Part shown: positions 1-35,350 of the stretch, in pieces | How positions within the stretch are numbered: position 1 is the first letter of the stretch | Layout: each line of letters opens with the position of its first letter | The notes under the pieces: generated by a model | The model's input: the letters and a program-made list of their open reading frames with translations, nothing else | Told to the model about the DNA's origin: nothing | The model's database searches: none | Source: Liquidambar formosana | Taxonomy: Eukaryota; Streptophyta; Magnoliopsida; Saxifragales; Altingiaceae | Assembly: GCA_039720395.1 (NCBI GenBank) | Contig: CM077826.1 | Span: forward strand, 34,246,687 to 34,310,686 | Reading direction: 5' to 3' | DNA: 64,000 bases | Program-made: the position numbers and the translations under genes

Positions 1-431
1 GTGAGGAAGGGAAATAGATTGCTTGGCTCAACGGAAGGGACGTTACTAGATTGACAGTGGATCTGAGGGACGGTTTAAGCACCAACCAATTTCATTTGCA
101 AGAGGTATGAATTTATATTTGATAGTAAAATTATATAAATTATATTTATTGCTCATTTGATTAATATGTCATTTGTGTGTGTTTTAATTATTGCGTGATA
201 TATGGGTGATCCAAATTAAATTAAAATAATATTAAATATGGTTAATGAATACAAAATGAGGGTTGGTTTATTTCCGGGCATTGTTGGGTGCTTAACACCT
301 TCCAATATGTACCCTAATTCCGAATCTTTCTTTGGTTAATAAAATTGGTCCCTAGACCCTTTCAAGTGGCGACTCTTATTCATATGCTAACTCTCCGATG
401 TGAACCTGAGAAAATGGCCCACGTGATCATA
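1..431 (+). mobile_element. Partial long LTR, + orientation (left edge)
   Basis: The stretch at about 260-375 reads GGGTGCTTAACACCTTCC, then CGAATC, then TTTGGTT, then AGTGGCGACTC. The same block in the same order is found, reverse-complemented, in the solo LTRs at 8297, 43531, 51955 and 56103. This is therefore the R/U5-like part of a related LTR in + orientation, with its 5' part cut off by the window edge. The family resembles Tat/Ogre-type Ty3/gypsy LTRs; that assignment is from memory of the motif. No coding capacity is seen. Confidence 0.45.
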
Positions 432-1181
432 TGTGAAAACAAAGGAATCGCCACCTTATTTTTTAAAGAAAAGAAGAAAACCCTAAATGTTTTATTTCTA
501 AAACCCACACGACTCCATTTTAAAAGGAAAGGCAAAAGTCTTGAACTAAAAATTAGATTCGAGTGCTAAGTTATGATGTGGGAAGGTTCTGCGCCAAGCC
601 CATAGGTAGCCACATCACCCGAGTTGGTCTCTTAAAATTAGTTTTCGATCTATTTATATGAATTTCTGAAGTATTTGAATACTGGTTGTTGATAGGTTCT
701 GAATATTCTTTTGATAAATCTTTAGAATAGATTTTCATGGAAAAGCATGCGATTTGTATAAACTAATTTTCTGCAAATATTTGTGCGGTTGGCTTGACTT
801 ATTCTTGTGTATGTTATGCTCACATTTATAATTATTTTTCAGATCAGTGACTAGTGGACGGATAATTAACTCGATGTATTCGGGATTTCAGACAACGTGA
901 TTGACTTAAACTTTATTTGAAGGATTTATTTATTTTTATGCTTTTGTATTGGACGTGTAGAATTTTTCGAAAGACGGAATAAGTATCTGAACAATGGTTC
1001 TTCATTTTGTGGATTATCGATTGAGATTTTATTTAATTATTGGAAGACTATTAGCATTGTGATTTAAATAAATTTTTGGAGTTACTTTATATATAATCAA
1101 AAGTTTTCGAATGATTTATTTTTGGAATTTGGATTTGAATTTGCACCTTTAGATTTATTTATTTTGTGTTCGGGTGTGACA
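432..1181 (-). mobile_element. Short member of the long-LTR family, - orientation
   Basis: It begins TGTGAAAAC and then has the AATCGCCACC box. At about 560-635 comes the block with GTGGGAAGGTTCT, GCCCATAGG and CACATCACCCGAGTTGG seen in the other family members. It ends GGGTGTGACA. Read on the minus strand it starts TGTCACACCC, as an LTR should. At about 750 bp it is much shorter than its relatives (1.9-3.1 kb), so it is probably internally deleted. No matching target-site duplication was found. Confidence 0.5.
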
Positions 1182-3419
1182 ATTACCTCTCTTGCAACTC
1201 CTATTTTTAAAGGAGGTCGCAAAATGCCATCTAAGGCAAGCAATATACCATTTGCTACTTCAATTTTGTTATTCTACTGGAGATGCTCTACCTAATATGG
1301 ATCACCAATGAATTTACACATATTTCAAGAAATTAATCATTTAAAACAAAAAAAATAAAATAAATTGCGTAGATATTTAGATTGTTTTATCCCTAATAAA
1401 AAAAAATAAAATTTATCAATATTTTGTAAGTTTCAGCACCAGAAGAGGCAAACGTTTTAAAATCACAAGGTAAGGGGGAAAGAGGCGGAAGGAAAACGCA
1501 ACCAAATTTTTTTGTTGTGACCTCGGAAAAGACCCCCAAAATTCATCAGTATATGGCCAAAAGACAGAAACGACCTTCACCACAAACCTTCAGAAAACTA
1601 GAAAGAACACTACACTCCGTAAAAATTCCTATCCAAAAAAAAAAAAAAAAAACCGTCGTTAAAAGCAAGGACGATGAGGCAGTAGAGTTGAAGGGTGATG
1701 TGGTAATTTCGAGGATATTTATGTCTGATGATTGGGTTTGGGAACGCCGGCGGACTGCCCAGCATGTGTGGAGTGTGGTATTGATGATTTCGTTTTGTCC
1801 AATCACAATATTCCCTTGCATTTCCGTAAAATAATATTATTACAGTGACAGCAAAGATGGGGGATATCCCTTTGTCTTGTCGTGGAAGGTTTGTGAAGCT
1901 TTCATTCTATAAATGCCCTCAACATCACGTCCAATTACAACCCTACCCTAATACTATTTTCCAAAATTTTCAGCATATAGAAAAATAATTTTTGAATTAG
2001 GCTTGCAACACAAATGATGAAATGAGAGGCAAAACAAGGACGGGGATTGGGGAAAATTACATTGAAGTGAAAGGGGGGAGCAGGTCGATGCCCCAAAGGG
2101 TTGAAGCTTCAAATACATGCCCATCTATGAGTGATTTATTATTGCTTAATGCTGCATATGTTTCAACAAGTGCCTTCAAAACCCAAATCATTTATTTATT
2201 TATTCAACCACTAAAGATGCTCATCAAACATAAATTTTGAATTTCACCATAATTGATAATCGAACAAACTAAAACAAGATAATGTTTTAGGAAGCTTAAA
2301 TTTATCTGAGTTCAACTTTGTCATTGATTCAGCAGTTGTACAGAAAAAGGATTCAAGATCTTATAAATGTTAGTACAAAAAAATAAAAATAAAAATTTAC
2401 TTATCTACAGTTAGCCTTTGGTCTATCTAATAAGATTGAATAAGAAAAAAAATGGAAATCAGAACATGCATGCAAGAGGAGTAAGCCTTATACAAAAACT
2501 CTGTGTCATCTATTCTACAATTTATTTTAAATGCAAATGTACCTTATCAAGTGTCAATGTTAGCAACACGTTTGCCCACATCGCTAGTGTTCTTCCTTGT
2601 CCTATTTTCACAAGAGATTTGCCAATCTTTTTCTATTCTCCATAAATTGGGACCCTTTATTAATGTGTAATGGTTCTAAGTAGGAGCAACCAAACATATC
2701 ATTTTTAGTGTTCATTTTCATTAATGAAAAAAAATGAGTCATCAGTCAAGGTCTTCATGCGTTTCTTATTGTAGACAGGCAAAATCCATATGAAAGAGGC
2801 TATTTCTCTATCTAGATTTATGAACAGTTGTCGAGTTAACTATTTGAAAAGCTGAGCTAGAGCCTGCCTGATGTGATTCTGACTGCTACTTAGGTGATGA
2901 GCTAAGTTGTGGTAAAACAAGTTGGCCTCTCCTGCTTGGTTCTTCTTCTTAGCTTAGGTTTATTATATTTTCCCTCCACCAAGCCTCAGAACCCTTCAAA
3001 TTGAGTTTTGCAAATCATATTCAAAGCGAACAGATTACAACAATACTTGCTTCATAACCCATATATAGTTGGCATTCTCCTATTATTCCGTATCTTACTT
3101 CTACATGAGTCTGAAAAGTATAATATAGAAAATATCTGCCAATTTATTTATTTTTTCCAACTCAATTCCTCATGCCACTTCATTTCATTTCCCCCAAAAT
3201 GAAAGAGGGGCGGTCCTGTAATTAAACTTGAAAAACTGTCCAAAATTTTAAACAAACATAATTAAATCCTAAATCTCTTAATTAGTCAATAATTACGCTA
3301 CCAAGGGTGTGTTCCCGAGTTGCAGAAGCGGAGAAGCTCTCAGCCTCAGGAGCGTTGTGTGGGGAGACCACGACTGTTCCCACTCCTCGCCAGCTGACCT
3401 GATGAAAAAAACGTCATAG
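1182..3419. other. Intergenic region upstream of the myosin gene
   Basis: No gene, RNA or recognisable mobile element is seen. Short reading frames here, such as one of about 105 codons at 1517, show no domain or motif and overlap an A-run. The part nearest 3420 presumably holds the distal myosin promoter, but no element can be named with confidence. Confidence 0.4.
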
Positions 3420-3764
3420 ATACTATAGAGAGACACACACACACACAATCGAGAAATATTGGAGAGAGAAACAAACCCCCAATCTAGAGAGAGAAAGTTT
3501 ATATATTGCTTTGTATATATATAAAGTACAGAACTCATTTGGAGGAGAGAGAAAATGGTGCTCTGAAAAGGGGAAAATTGCTGTTGAAGCCTCTTTGGTA
3601 TCGTCCGATATCCTCAATCGATTGATTACATAGGAATCTCAAGCTCTTGTATAAGTTTATTTTTGTTACCTGATCTGCTTGTTTGCCAAGTTTTCACTAC
3701 TCGTCATCTCTTCATCAGCTGTCTCGGATGAATTGAAGATCAAGGTCGTCTTCAATTTCATCAA
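3420..3764 (+). promoter_or_regulatory. Probable 5' UTR/leader of the myosin gene
   Basis: It contains GA/CA-rich leader-like sequence (3425-3510) followed by unstructured sequence up to the start codon at 3765. The transcription start is not determinable. Two minimal upstream ORFs lie here if the region is transcribed: ATG-GTG-CTC-TGA at 3555 and ATG-AAT-TGA at 3728. A CT microsatellite at about 3809-3828 lies just inside intron 1. Confidence 0.4.
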
Positions 3765-26982
<23,218 letters not shown>

Positions 26983-27500
26983 TTTAGAGCGATTTTTATT
27001 TTTCCACCAACTCCGTATCATCTTCCTTTGGCGCTGCTCTTTGCACCTCCAAGATCTACATGCTGCCAAATCTGTGCATAGTTTCGCATTCTCCATCTAC
27101 TCGATGTGTATTTATATATTATTCCTTTCTCCAGGTTAGAATTTGTTGTGTCTGGGTGGATTCTTTTTTCAACTCCCCCCTTCCTTTTTTTATTTTTATT
27201 TTTGGTATTGTTCTTCAGAGTGTGGGTGTGTTTAGCTTGTAGTGCTTCTTGATGTCATACCAAGCAACAAAAGAAATATGCATTAGGGTCAAGTAAGTTG
27301 TTCCAGGCTCTCAGCTCGGGCCTATTCTTGTGTTTGTGGGGCTTTTTCAGCCCCTTTTAGTACATTTTTTTGGTCAGCCTCTGAGCTCTTTGATTGTAAT
27401 TTACGATGGTAGCCGCAATTTTCGGCCATATTTGTTGTATATGAAAGCTGTTTCTTTGTATATGATGTAAACCTCAGTCATTCAATTTAACGGTGGGTGG
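26983..27500 (+). other. Probable myosin 3' UTR
   Basis: AT-rich, T-rich sequence follows the TGA. There is no sharp AATAAA signal; TTTGTATATGATGTAAA near 27460 fits a plant near-upstream element. The end is an estimate. Confidence 0.4.
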
Positions 27501-28683
27501 ATACTTACAAATATCGAAATTCACTTTCTGGAATCCTTGCTCTCTGGCTTAAGTATATGCTTTCTGTGACATTATAAAAAGAACCAGCCAATGTAACTCA
27601 TAACCAAAGTGCAAATAACCCATTCAACATAAAAACACTTTCAGCATTTTGTATGGTATATTTTATTTTTTGCCTATGGAAATCGATATCAAGCATGAGT
27701 TTTTCACAGAACAGGTAACATCATATCCTAACGAGGGGCCATCATGCCATGCCTCCGATAACTTGCTATATTTTTCCAAATAACGCTAAATGATTTTTAT
27801 GTCAATCAAGCAACAGTTTCACCTAGGTTTTCATAAAATTGGTGATTTTTTGCAGAGCCCACAATCCAACAATTTTCTACCAGATCTGCATAAATTACCA
27901 TTAAATTTTTTGAAAGAAGTAAAAATTTACTCACAGGGCAACATAAATCATGGTTTTACATAAAAAGCGCTCTCACTACCCCAAGACTATCACCTCATAA
28001 GAGGTGAGGAGATATTATGGGTGAAATTGTTGATGAAATAGAACTCTCATTAGGCTTTTGAGGCGCGAATAATTGTTTTCTTTAAGACGATATTTTCTCC
28101 CACTCAAAAGAGTTGCTAATGGGTTCTTAAGCAAATCCCCTCCAAGATTCAACACAACCCAAAAATCTACAAATAGCAATTCCGAAGATTTTCCAAGAAT
28201 TCTCTATGAAACTATAAAACTAATACATATTAAAGAAAGAAGAAAGAAAGAAGAAAGAAGAAAGGAGAGTTTTATATATATTTCCTGTAATTGGAAGTTG
28301 GCTATTTATAAATCATGTAAAGCCTTTGAAACAATGTGCCTATTGGTTTGAAAAGATACAACTGTTGAGAAAAATAAAAATAAAATAAGGTTACCACTTT
28401 TCAGAAAAATTACATCTATTGAATATAAAATAGGTCTTTTTTGGGAATTTCCCACCTGTGCAAAAGCAATCCAGCTTTTCTAACAAAAGAAGAGTTTTTT
28501 TTCTCTCTCTCTTTCAACATTACGACCTACTTCATTATATATATATATATATATATATAAGTGATATCACTTGACTTGGAAGAAACTCCACTCACTCTTT
28601 GCCGTCGAAATTTCCATTGGTACATTTAACCGGAATTGGGCCTGAAGCTGGTCTAGATCGAGAACAAGGCTATTGCCCTGCAC
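27501..28683. other. Intergenic, nothing recognised
   Basis: AT-rich sequence with a TA microsatellite at 28537-28558 and an AAAG/GAAA-rich patch near 28230. No gene or mobile element can be supported. Confidence 0.5.
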
Positions 28684-29028
28684 TTTTATCAAACCCCCCT
28701 TTAATTTAGTTTTTTAAGATTTTATGCAAGATATAAAAGGTTTTTTAATGAAAAACGGTCGCGTGGTATACTAGAAAACATCATTTTGAATCATTTTTAA
28801 GAGAATTTATTTCCAAAATCTATCGTTTAAGTAGACTTTTTAGCAAAAAATGAAATAAAAGCTATAAATGACTAAAAAGTCTATTTAAATAATAGATTTT
28901 AGAAAACTTTTATTTTGCAAATTTGTTTAAAATGATGTTTCCTAGTGGGCAAAGCGTCAAATTTTCGTAAAAACCTTTTATATTGTGTATAAAACCTTAG
29001 AAACCTAAAACATTAGGGGGTGATAAAA
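28684..29028. mobile_element. Foldback (long-arm MITE-like) element
   Basis: The two halves are imperfect reverse complements over about 150 bp each. The left half has TTTTATCAAACCCCCC, then TATAAAAGG, AAACATCATTTT and AGTAGACTTTTTAG. The right half has CTAAAAAGTCTATTT, AAAATGATGTTT, CCTTTTATA and AGGGGGTGATAAAA. The centre of symmetry is near 28850. Such hairpins are typical of non-autonomous DNA transposons. No clear target-site duplication is visible, so the ends are approximate. Confidence 0.7.
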
Positions 29029-30280
29029 ATATGGGGGGAATCGGCTCCCCTCGTCATAGCAATGGGCACCACTTGTGCTAAGCTTGTGAAGTCATGGGCT
29101 TCTTTAGAATTGCCTATTGGTGGGTCTTGAGCTGCTAATTCCTCATCAATCTCTTCCCAAGGAAACCAGCTGTGGAGCAAGTGGCTGTTGCCCAATTGAG
29201 TCAGGAAGATCAAGTTGACACTAACCTGGCGCAGCCTCGAGTAATTAACATGCTTAATTAGTGTACAGAAAGTTATGTCCGAGATCCTCCCCACTACTAA
29301 AATAATACTAATTCCCTAAAACAAAATCTACACTCCATAAATATATAATAAGTTTCACATGGATGACACCAGTCCAGGACGGATGACGGTGTATTTCTCC
29401 AGATTGACAGAATCTACACCGTCCATGTGCATTATAAATAATTGGATTAACATGTGAATTAAGCATTAACCTCTCTGTCCTATCCCAAGACAGCTTTAAT
29501 GCAAGGTGTTGGAATAATGGACATATGCATCAGCTGGAATCCACCTTTTAATGTTACCACTTCATTTAATAGATTCTACTCTTAGGCAAAATATTACTAT
29601 ATATCCAGGATAAGATATATATACATATAAGTGGGAGCTAGCATCAGCCACTAAGTGGGAGCTTTAGCATTTATTTATTTTAATTTTGCTAATTAAGCAA
29701 CTAAGTGGGAAGGTTAGGACCTGTTTGGGCCTCCAATTCAAAATTAAACATTTTGAGAAGTTTTATGCAGTATTGAAGGCTTAATTCCATCACATTGGAT
29801 TGACAAATTCAAAAAAATGATAACTAGTCATCATCACACATAATAGTGGAAGTCCAAAATCGTGGTATTTCGTGAATTTCTAAGAATTGATCGATCATAT
29901 ATAATCAATTATAGTGACGACTCCAACATCTTTAAATATTCTAATTTAATGTGATAGATTTGTGCTTTCAATTCTATATAAAATTTCTTAAATTTTTTAA
30001 TTTTGAATTGTACACACAAGCAAACCCTTAATTAATTTAAGAGGGACCAGTGTGGAAGAGAGAATAAATCACAGGGTTAGCATTTGTTAGAGGAAATATA
30101 GAAAGTGAGATATACACACACACACACACACGCACATATATAGTCCTGATTAGGTCAGCATGTGTTGATATAAGTTATATCAGCATTATGTATTAGGGGT
30201 TATGCCCTTTACATTGGCTCAATGTACTATGTAACCCACTAATGCACAAAGTATAACTTCTAATGCGAGTGTTGATATAA
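29029..30280. other. Intergenic region before the ankyrin gene
   Basis: A 93-codon minus-strand frame at 29013-29294 has no motif I recognise. There is a CA microsatellite at about 30113-30131. Nothing else is supported. Confidence 0.4.
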
Positions 30281-30286
30281 GTTATA

Positions 30287-30371
30287 TTGGCACTTGCTTA
30301 CCTGATCATCGTTCTATATATATATTGGCACGTGCTTACCTGATCATCGTCCTATATATATATATATATAT

Positions 30372-30408
<37 letters not shown>

Positions 30409-30410
30409 TA
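30287..30410 (+). promoter_or_regulatory. Ankyrin gene promoter: tandem duplication, TATA tract and GA leader
   Basis: A 38-bp unit (TTGGCAC, GCTTACCTGATCATCG, then a TATATA run) occurs twice in tandem (30287-30324 and 30325-30362). The second copy runs into a TA tract (30353-30373) that can serve as a TATA region. A GA repeat (about 30376-30405) directly precedes the ATG. The partial paralogue at 63783 also has a GA-rich leader, so that part is ancestral; the 38-bp doubling is not seen there. Confidence 0.55.
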
Positions 30411-32117
30411 ATGGAGAGAAGGCTGTATGAAGCATCACTAAGTGGGAATGTACATACCTTGAAGACATTGATCCAAGAAGACAAACTCATTCTCGATAGA
30501 GTTACAGTCAATTGCTTTGACGAAAATCCATTACACATCGCTGCCTTACGCGGTCACCTCGACTTCACACGTGCACTTTTGAGCCAAAATCCCGATCTTG
30601 CTACCGAATTAGACTCATTCGGACACTCCCCGCTTCACTTGGCTGCCGTCAAGGGTTACACCGCCATTGTCCGAGAGTTGTTGCGTGTGAGCTCCACTAT
30701 GTGCCTCGTTCGTGATCGCGATGGAAGGATCCCTCTCCATCTTGCAGCCATGAAAGGACGAGTTGAGGTCATACCAGAATTGATTCGGGCTCGACCTGAG
30801 TCGACTAGTGAGAAACTCGACGGCGGAGAGACTGTTTTGCACTTATGTGTGAGATATAATCGATTGGAGGCTTTGAAATTGTTGGCGGATTTGGAGAGAA
30901 ACGAGGAGCTAGTTAACTCAAAGGATGATTATGGCAATACCATCTTGCATCTGGCTGCGACCCTAAAACAGATGGAGGTATGTATTTTTGTAAATCATTT
31001 AGGAAGGAGAAAGTTTTATCAATTAATTATTTTGCATTTTTATGGTCATGATTTGTCAGTGATTGCAAAACAGACTTAATTAATTTTTCAACGATGGTCT
31101 TGCTTTTGGCCCAATATATAGGAAATGATAAGAAATTAATTACATACTCGATCCATTTTTATGGCCATGATGGATTATTGTCACAAATTGTCTAACCGAT
31201 GCATGCTGCATCTCACGCTTCTAATGGCTATAAAAGAAAGATAGATCATAAGGATCTGTGATTGTTTCCTTGCGCAGATCATTAAATACTTGGTTTCAAG
31301 CAAGGCTGTCAAAATAAAAGCAAATGCCTTGAATGGGTACGGTCTTACAGCCCTGGATGCGTTAGAGCAGTGTCCAAAAGATTTAAAAAGCATGGAAATC
31401 CGAGACTTTCTTCTTCAGGCCGGCGTCCAAAGAGCCAAGGATCTTAAAACTTTCCCACATCCAACAAAGAACGTGCCAGAGATTGAAAAGCCCACTACTA
31501 AATTGATTGCATCACCAGTTGCTTCACAAAGTAAAGCCCGAAATTTGCTATCAAAAGCTTGGAAAGTGTACCTCAAGGCCGATAGTAACTATTTGGAAGA
31601 GGCGCGTGGTAATTTAATGGTGACAGCGACGGTGACAGCAACCATAGCTTTCCAATCTGGAATCAACCCACCAGGAGGTGTATGGCCAGAAACTACAAGC
31701 AGCCATCAAGCTGGAACATCCGTACTAGCCACTGAAATCCCAGCGGCACACTCCATTTTCTTAGCTTACAATACGGTGTCTTTGGTAGCATCCTTGAGCA
31801 TTATCCTTCTAATGGTAAGTGGATTTCCTCTCAAGAATAAGCTTTCGACATGGCTATTGATGATAGCTATGAGTGTTACGGTTTCATTTATGGCGCTCAC
31901 TTATCTTGTTTCCTTAGACATGCTAACCCCAGACGACGACTGGAATCGAGTTGACAAGATATGCGCAAAATCATTTGCTACTTGCATTGGGGTGTTTGTA
32001 TTTGTTATACTGCTTCATACAACTCGCCTTTTAACTTGGTTGGGGAATAGCCTGCCAAAATTTGTTAATAAAAGGTGGCCATCGAGTCCCCCGAACGACA
32101 GTCCAGTTAGTGTATGA
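30411..32117 (+). CDS. Ankyrin-repeat protein with PGG domain (BDA1/ACD6-like), two exons
   Basis: Exon 1 is 30411-30977 and exon 2 is 31278-32117, joined in phase across a GT-AG intron to give 468 aa. Residues 1-250 hold about six ankyrin repeats (NPLHIAALRGH, SPLHLAAVKGY, IPLHLAAMKGR, TVLHLCVRYN, TILHLAATLKQ, LTALDALEQC). A PGG domain follows at about 305-415, with the YLEEARGNLMVTATVTATIA entry and PPGGVW near 320-325. Three to four hydrophobic membrane segments lie at about 305-325, 345-370, 378-400 and 413-437. This is the architecture of Arabidopsis BDA1 and ACD6-type proteins, membrane regulators of immunity and cell death. That role is family knowledge, not proven here. The start is chosen by the MERRLYEASLSG opening, shared with the paralogue at 63783. 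No defects are seen. Confidence 0.93.
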
Positions 32118-32850
32118 CTTGGAAACGCTCAATCCAAACTATATGCGTCACTGGTCACTTCTTGCTTAGCTAGCAAGAATGGCACAAACAATGATGTGCA
32201 ATTACAGTGATGGTAGTCAAGTCATGGAATAAGTGGTGTGGTTTGACAATGCACATTTCACTGGAGGTGGTGCACTACGGGTGGTGGGGTGACAGGCAGT
32301 TGTAATGAAAGTACAAAATTTTTGAAATTGTCAATGAATTCGGTAAATTATAAGCAATGTACCCCCATGATGTTTAGCCATTGTTCACATAAGCACCCTT
32401 TTAAAGAAAAAATTGATGCAACTTCCCCCCTTTGTTAGGTTTCAGGGTGAAATTGAGTGAAAAAAACACTATATCCTTCCCATATGCTCCTTTCCTTTAG
32501 TGTTTTTTCACTAAATTTCTATTCAATTTTTCATCCGAAACCTAACTAAGGATGGACATTATATCGATTTTTTCTTTAAGGGGGTTATGTGTAAAAGGGT
32601 TAAAACTTAGTAGGGTTTCTTGTACTTTCCCCTTGATTTCAAGGTTTCTCAATCTTTCACTCTTAAAGTAGTTTGTACCATTTGGTTGTGGATCGAGGTG
32701 CTTTATGATGTAATAATCTCTTCTTAATTCTAATGTAATCTATTTTTTCCTATTAAAAAAAAAAAAATAGTTTGTACCATTAGTTTAATTTCCTTCTCTT
32801 CATACTATGGTTGCTTTAATTGTCTATTTCTTTGTTAATCCAAATTAAAT
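32118..32850. other. Ankyrin gene 3' region and intergenic DNA
   Basis: T-rich and A-rich stretches include an A13 run near 32755. No gene is visible. The 3' UTR presumably lies in the first few hundred bases. Confidence 0.4.
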
Positions 32851-32904
32851 AGGTGTGTTTGGCTTATTGTTTCAAAAAAAAAAGGTCTTTTGGAGAAAGG
32901 CATT

Positions 32905-34983
32905 TGTGAGCACTACGTCTTAAACCACGCGCCTCAAGAATACACTGACTAGCCATGAGGACTAGCGTAGATGAGTTGCTACTCGATTTAACTTTGGAAA
33001 CTAAATGACCCCTAACAAGGTCTAACTCATCATAACCAGAGACATATCTCGGTTTGAAATTAGAATACATTATTGGGAAGTATTTAGGCACCCAACAATG
33101 CCCGGTTAAAATGAGTCCTCACACATGATTATTGGCTTTAATTAATTAAGTATTTAATTGAATTTAACCTTAGTAATACAAATATGCAATATCATGAATA
33201 CAATATAATGGCACGCAAAGGATGATAAATAACATATCAAAAATAAATAAAGAAGAGTTAAAAAGCATTTGAGAGCAAAGATGTAGATATACATGAATCC
33301 CAAAGCTACTAGAAATAAACAACTAAACCACAAAAACAAATAAATAAAACAATCTGCCTGTCAACCGTTAAGGGTGTGTATGCAATAAAGGTGGTTGAAT
33401 ACGCAAGCTTCTGGCTTGTCTTCTATCACAAAATTTCAACAGTTATAAACCTAAATTCATACTATTCATTATGTACATGATATTCAGTGAAGGGAAAAGA
33501 AACAAATTAATAAAATGACGTAGGAAGACGAAGAGTATATTTGCTAAATCCAAATATTCATTCACATCATCAGTTGATATGAGTGCAATGGGTAAGCATA
33601 AGAATCAATCAAAAAATAAATAAACAACAAATGACTAAAAAAAAAAAAAAAAAGAATTAAATAAAGAATACTAATTCTAAATATGGATGATATCAAATAA
33701 ATTATTTACATAGGAAAACAAAAATCTATCTCCATTCGCACATGATTATCTAAAAGCTATCCATGCAATCACGCTAGAATAAATCCAAAATGCAGGCAAA
33801 TCACAATAATAAGATTAAATGAATCTAAGAAAATTAAGCAAAAAGAAAGGAAAAAGAGTTTTAGTACTACCCTCAGGTTTGCATTTTGATGAACTCTTGA
33901 TTGAATTACCTTCTCCCAGCAGTATGATCACAGCAATCCCTTCCTTTTAAGGTCTTTCACCTTCTTCCTCTAAAACCCTAGCCTCCTTACAGTTGTAGTA
34001 GGTATGATGGTTGAAGATCCTCCTTCAGATCAAAAGATGTTTATATAGAGGTGAAACAGGGTTAGAGGAGGGTTCCTCGAATCCCTTTGGTCAGTCATTG
34101 CTGAAATCCCACGTTTCCATATACGAGAGTGGCCTTGGAGACAAAGAAATTTCATTTTAAGTATTTTCGTTTTCTGAACAAGGTTGCATATGTGATGTAG
34201 GACAGAAATTAAGACTGATCAGAAGCCAAAATAACTTTCTGCATATAACCGTACCTACGGTCAAGCAAACCGTACCTACGGTTAGGAGCAGTTTTTGCAT
34301 AATCGCATTCTGCCTTCAACCGTACCTACGGTCAGGCCAACCGTACCTACGGTCGTCAGCAGATTTCCTATTACGAATTTCCTTGCCGGCCACTCTTTTT
34401 CCTTATTCAATTTGGATTCCTATAAGTCCGTTTGGAGTCCTTATTTGGCCATCTTGCTGCTTAAGTTTAGGGCTTTGATTTTTGCTTTTAATTAGAATTT
34501 CTTTATTTTTAGAATTTTTAGTATTTTTCCTTATTCTAGTTATTTCTTTCCTAAAGTTATAGTTCTAGTTGAATTAGGTTTTGTAGCCTATATAAAGGCT
34601 ACCTCCTTTCATTGTAAGGTGATGTTATGATTTAATAAGAATTTCTTTCTGAGATTTACTCTCTTTACTCGTGGATTCGAGTTGTTTTCTCTTTGCTCGT
34701 GGATTCGAGTATTTTCTAAGAAGAAGGCGGTGACCTTTTTCTTTCATACGCTTTCCGCTACGTCAATATGCTTTCACTTAGGATGTGTACGTACCATAGG
34801 GTGTTGCATACGCAACCTGACCAATATATATATCAATTCTTATGTTTGCAACCCGAAGAATTTCTATGATCATATCCACTTGTTAAAATTCTTCCAACAA
34901 AGTCCCTAATAATGCCAAACCTCACCAGATGGATTAAAGGGGTTTGAAAACATTAGGCGGGACAAAATCGGGTGTTTATAACA
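32905..34983 (-). mobile_element. Probable solo LTR, divergent member of the long-LTR family (copy 6)
   Basis: It runs from TGTGAGCACT to GGGTGTTTATAACA. It contains a GGGAAGTATTTAGGCACCCA block like the left-edge LTR. A minus-strand TATA box (TATATAA, about 34039-34047) lies about 200 bp from a module of four ACCGTACCTACGGT palindromes (34248, 34269, 34319, 34340). The flanking bases GCATT and ATTTC do not match, so the boundaries are less certain than for other copies. Confidence 0.55.
34248..34353. repeat. Four copies of the palindrome ACCGTACCTACGGT
   Basis: Copies at 34248-34261, 34269-34282, 34319-34332 and 34340-34353. In each, ACCGTA pairs with TACGGT around a CC centre. The spacing is 21, 50 and 21 bp start to start, so the copies come as two pairs. 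They lie in the U3-like part of the LTR, upstream of its TATA box. Confidence 0.9.
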
Positions 34984-35350
34984 ATTTCAAAAAGTCATTT
35001 TTAAAAAGGCATTTAAGAAAAAAATGGATGTTTGGTGAGCATACATTTTAATAGTCTTTTTGGTTAAAAAATGGATATTTGGTGAACATACATTTTAAAA
35101 GTCCTTCTGTGAAAAATGGATAAACATCAAGATTTTTTAGTTTTATTGCTTACACTCTTTTGCCTTTTCGAAAATGTCATTTTGAAAGTTACTCTTAATA
35201 AATTTTGCTAGACTACTTTTTAGAGTAAATGACTTTTTCTAAAAGACAATTTGAGTGACTCACCAAATACTTGTAAAATAATGAAAATGACTTTTATCCT
35301 TCACATGGTCTTTTGAGGCCTCTCAAACGGTGTACCAAACACCCACTAAA

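Larger units (their letters stand above)
32852..35350. mobile_element. MITE with GGTGTGTTTGG ends, split by a long LTR
   Basis: The left end GGTGTGTTTGG (32852) and the right end CCAAACACCC (about 35335-35344) are inverted repeats. The right part (34984-35345) is low-complexity A/T-rich sequence with internal near-repeats such as ATGGATGTTTGGTGAGCATA and ATGGATATTTGGTGAACATA. Similar TTTCAAAAA...AAGGCATTT sequence flanks the inserted LTR on both sides. The superfamily (hAT or PIF) is unresolved because no clean duplication is seen. Confidence 0.5.

Noticed and set aside
1517..1834. Overlapping frames on both strands as small genes
   Set aside because: Both pass through an A-run, have no motif, and lie in otherwise featureless intergenic DNA.
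3555..3566. ATG at 3555 as the myosin start
   Set aside because: It is followed by an in-frame TGA after three codons. The ATG at 3765 has a good GTATTT donor and, joined to exon 2, gives the family N terminus.
29013..29294. 93-codon minus-strand frame as a gene
   Set aside because: No recognised motif, and its end overlaps the foldback element border.
34248..34353. CRISPR-like array
   Set aside because: The repeats are 14-bp palindromes at unequal spacing inside a plant LTR; no spacers of constant length and no bacterial context.
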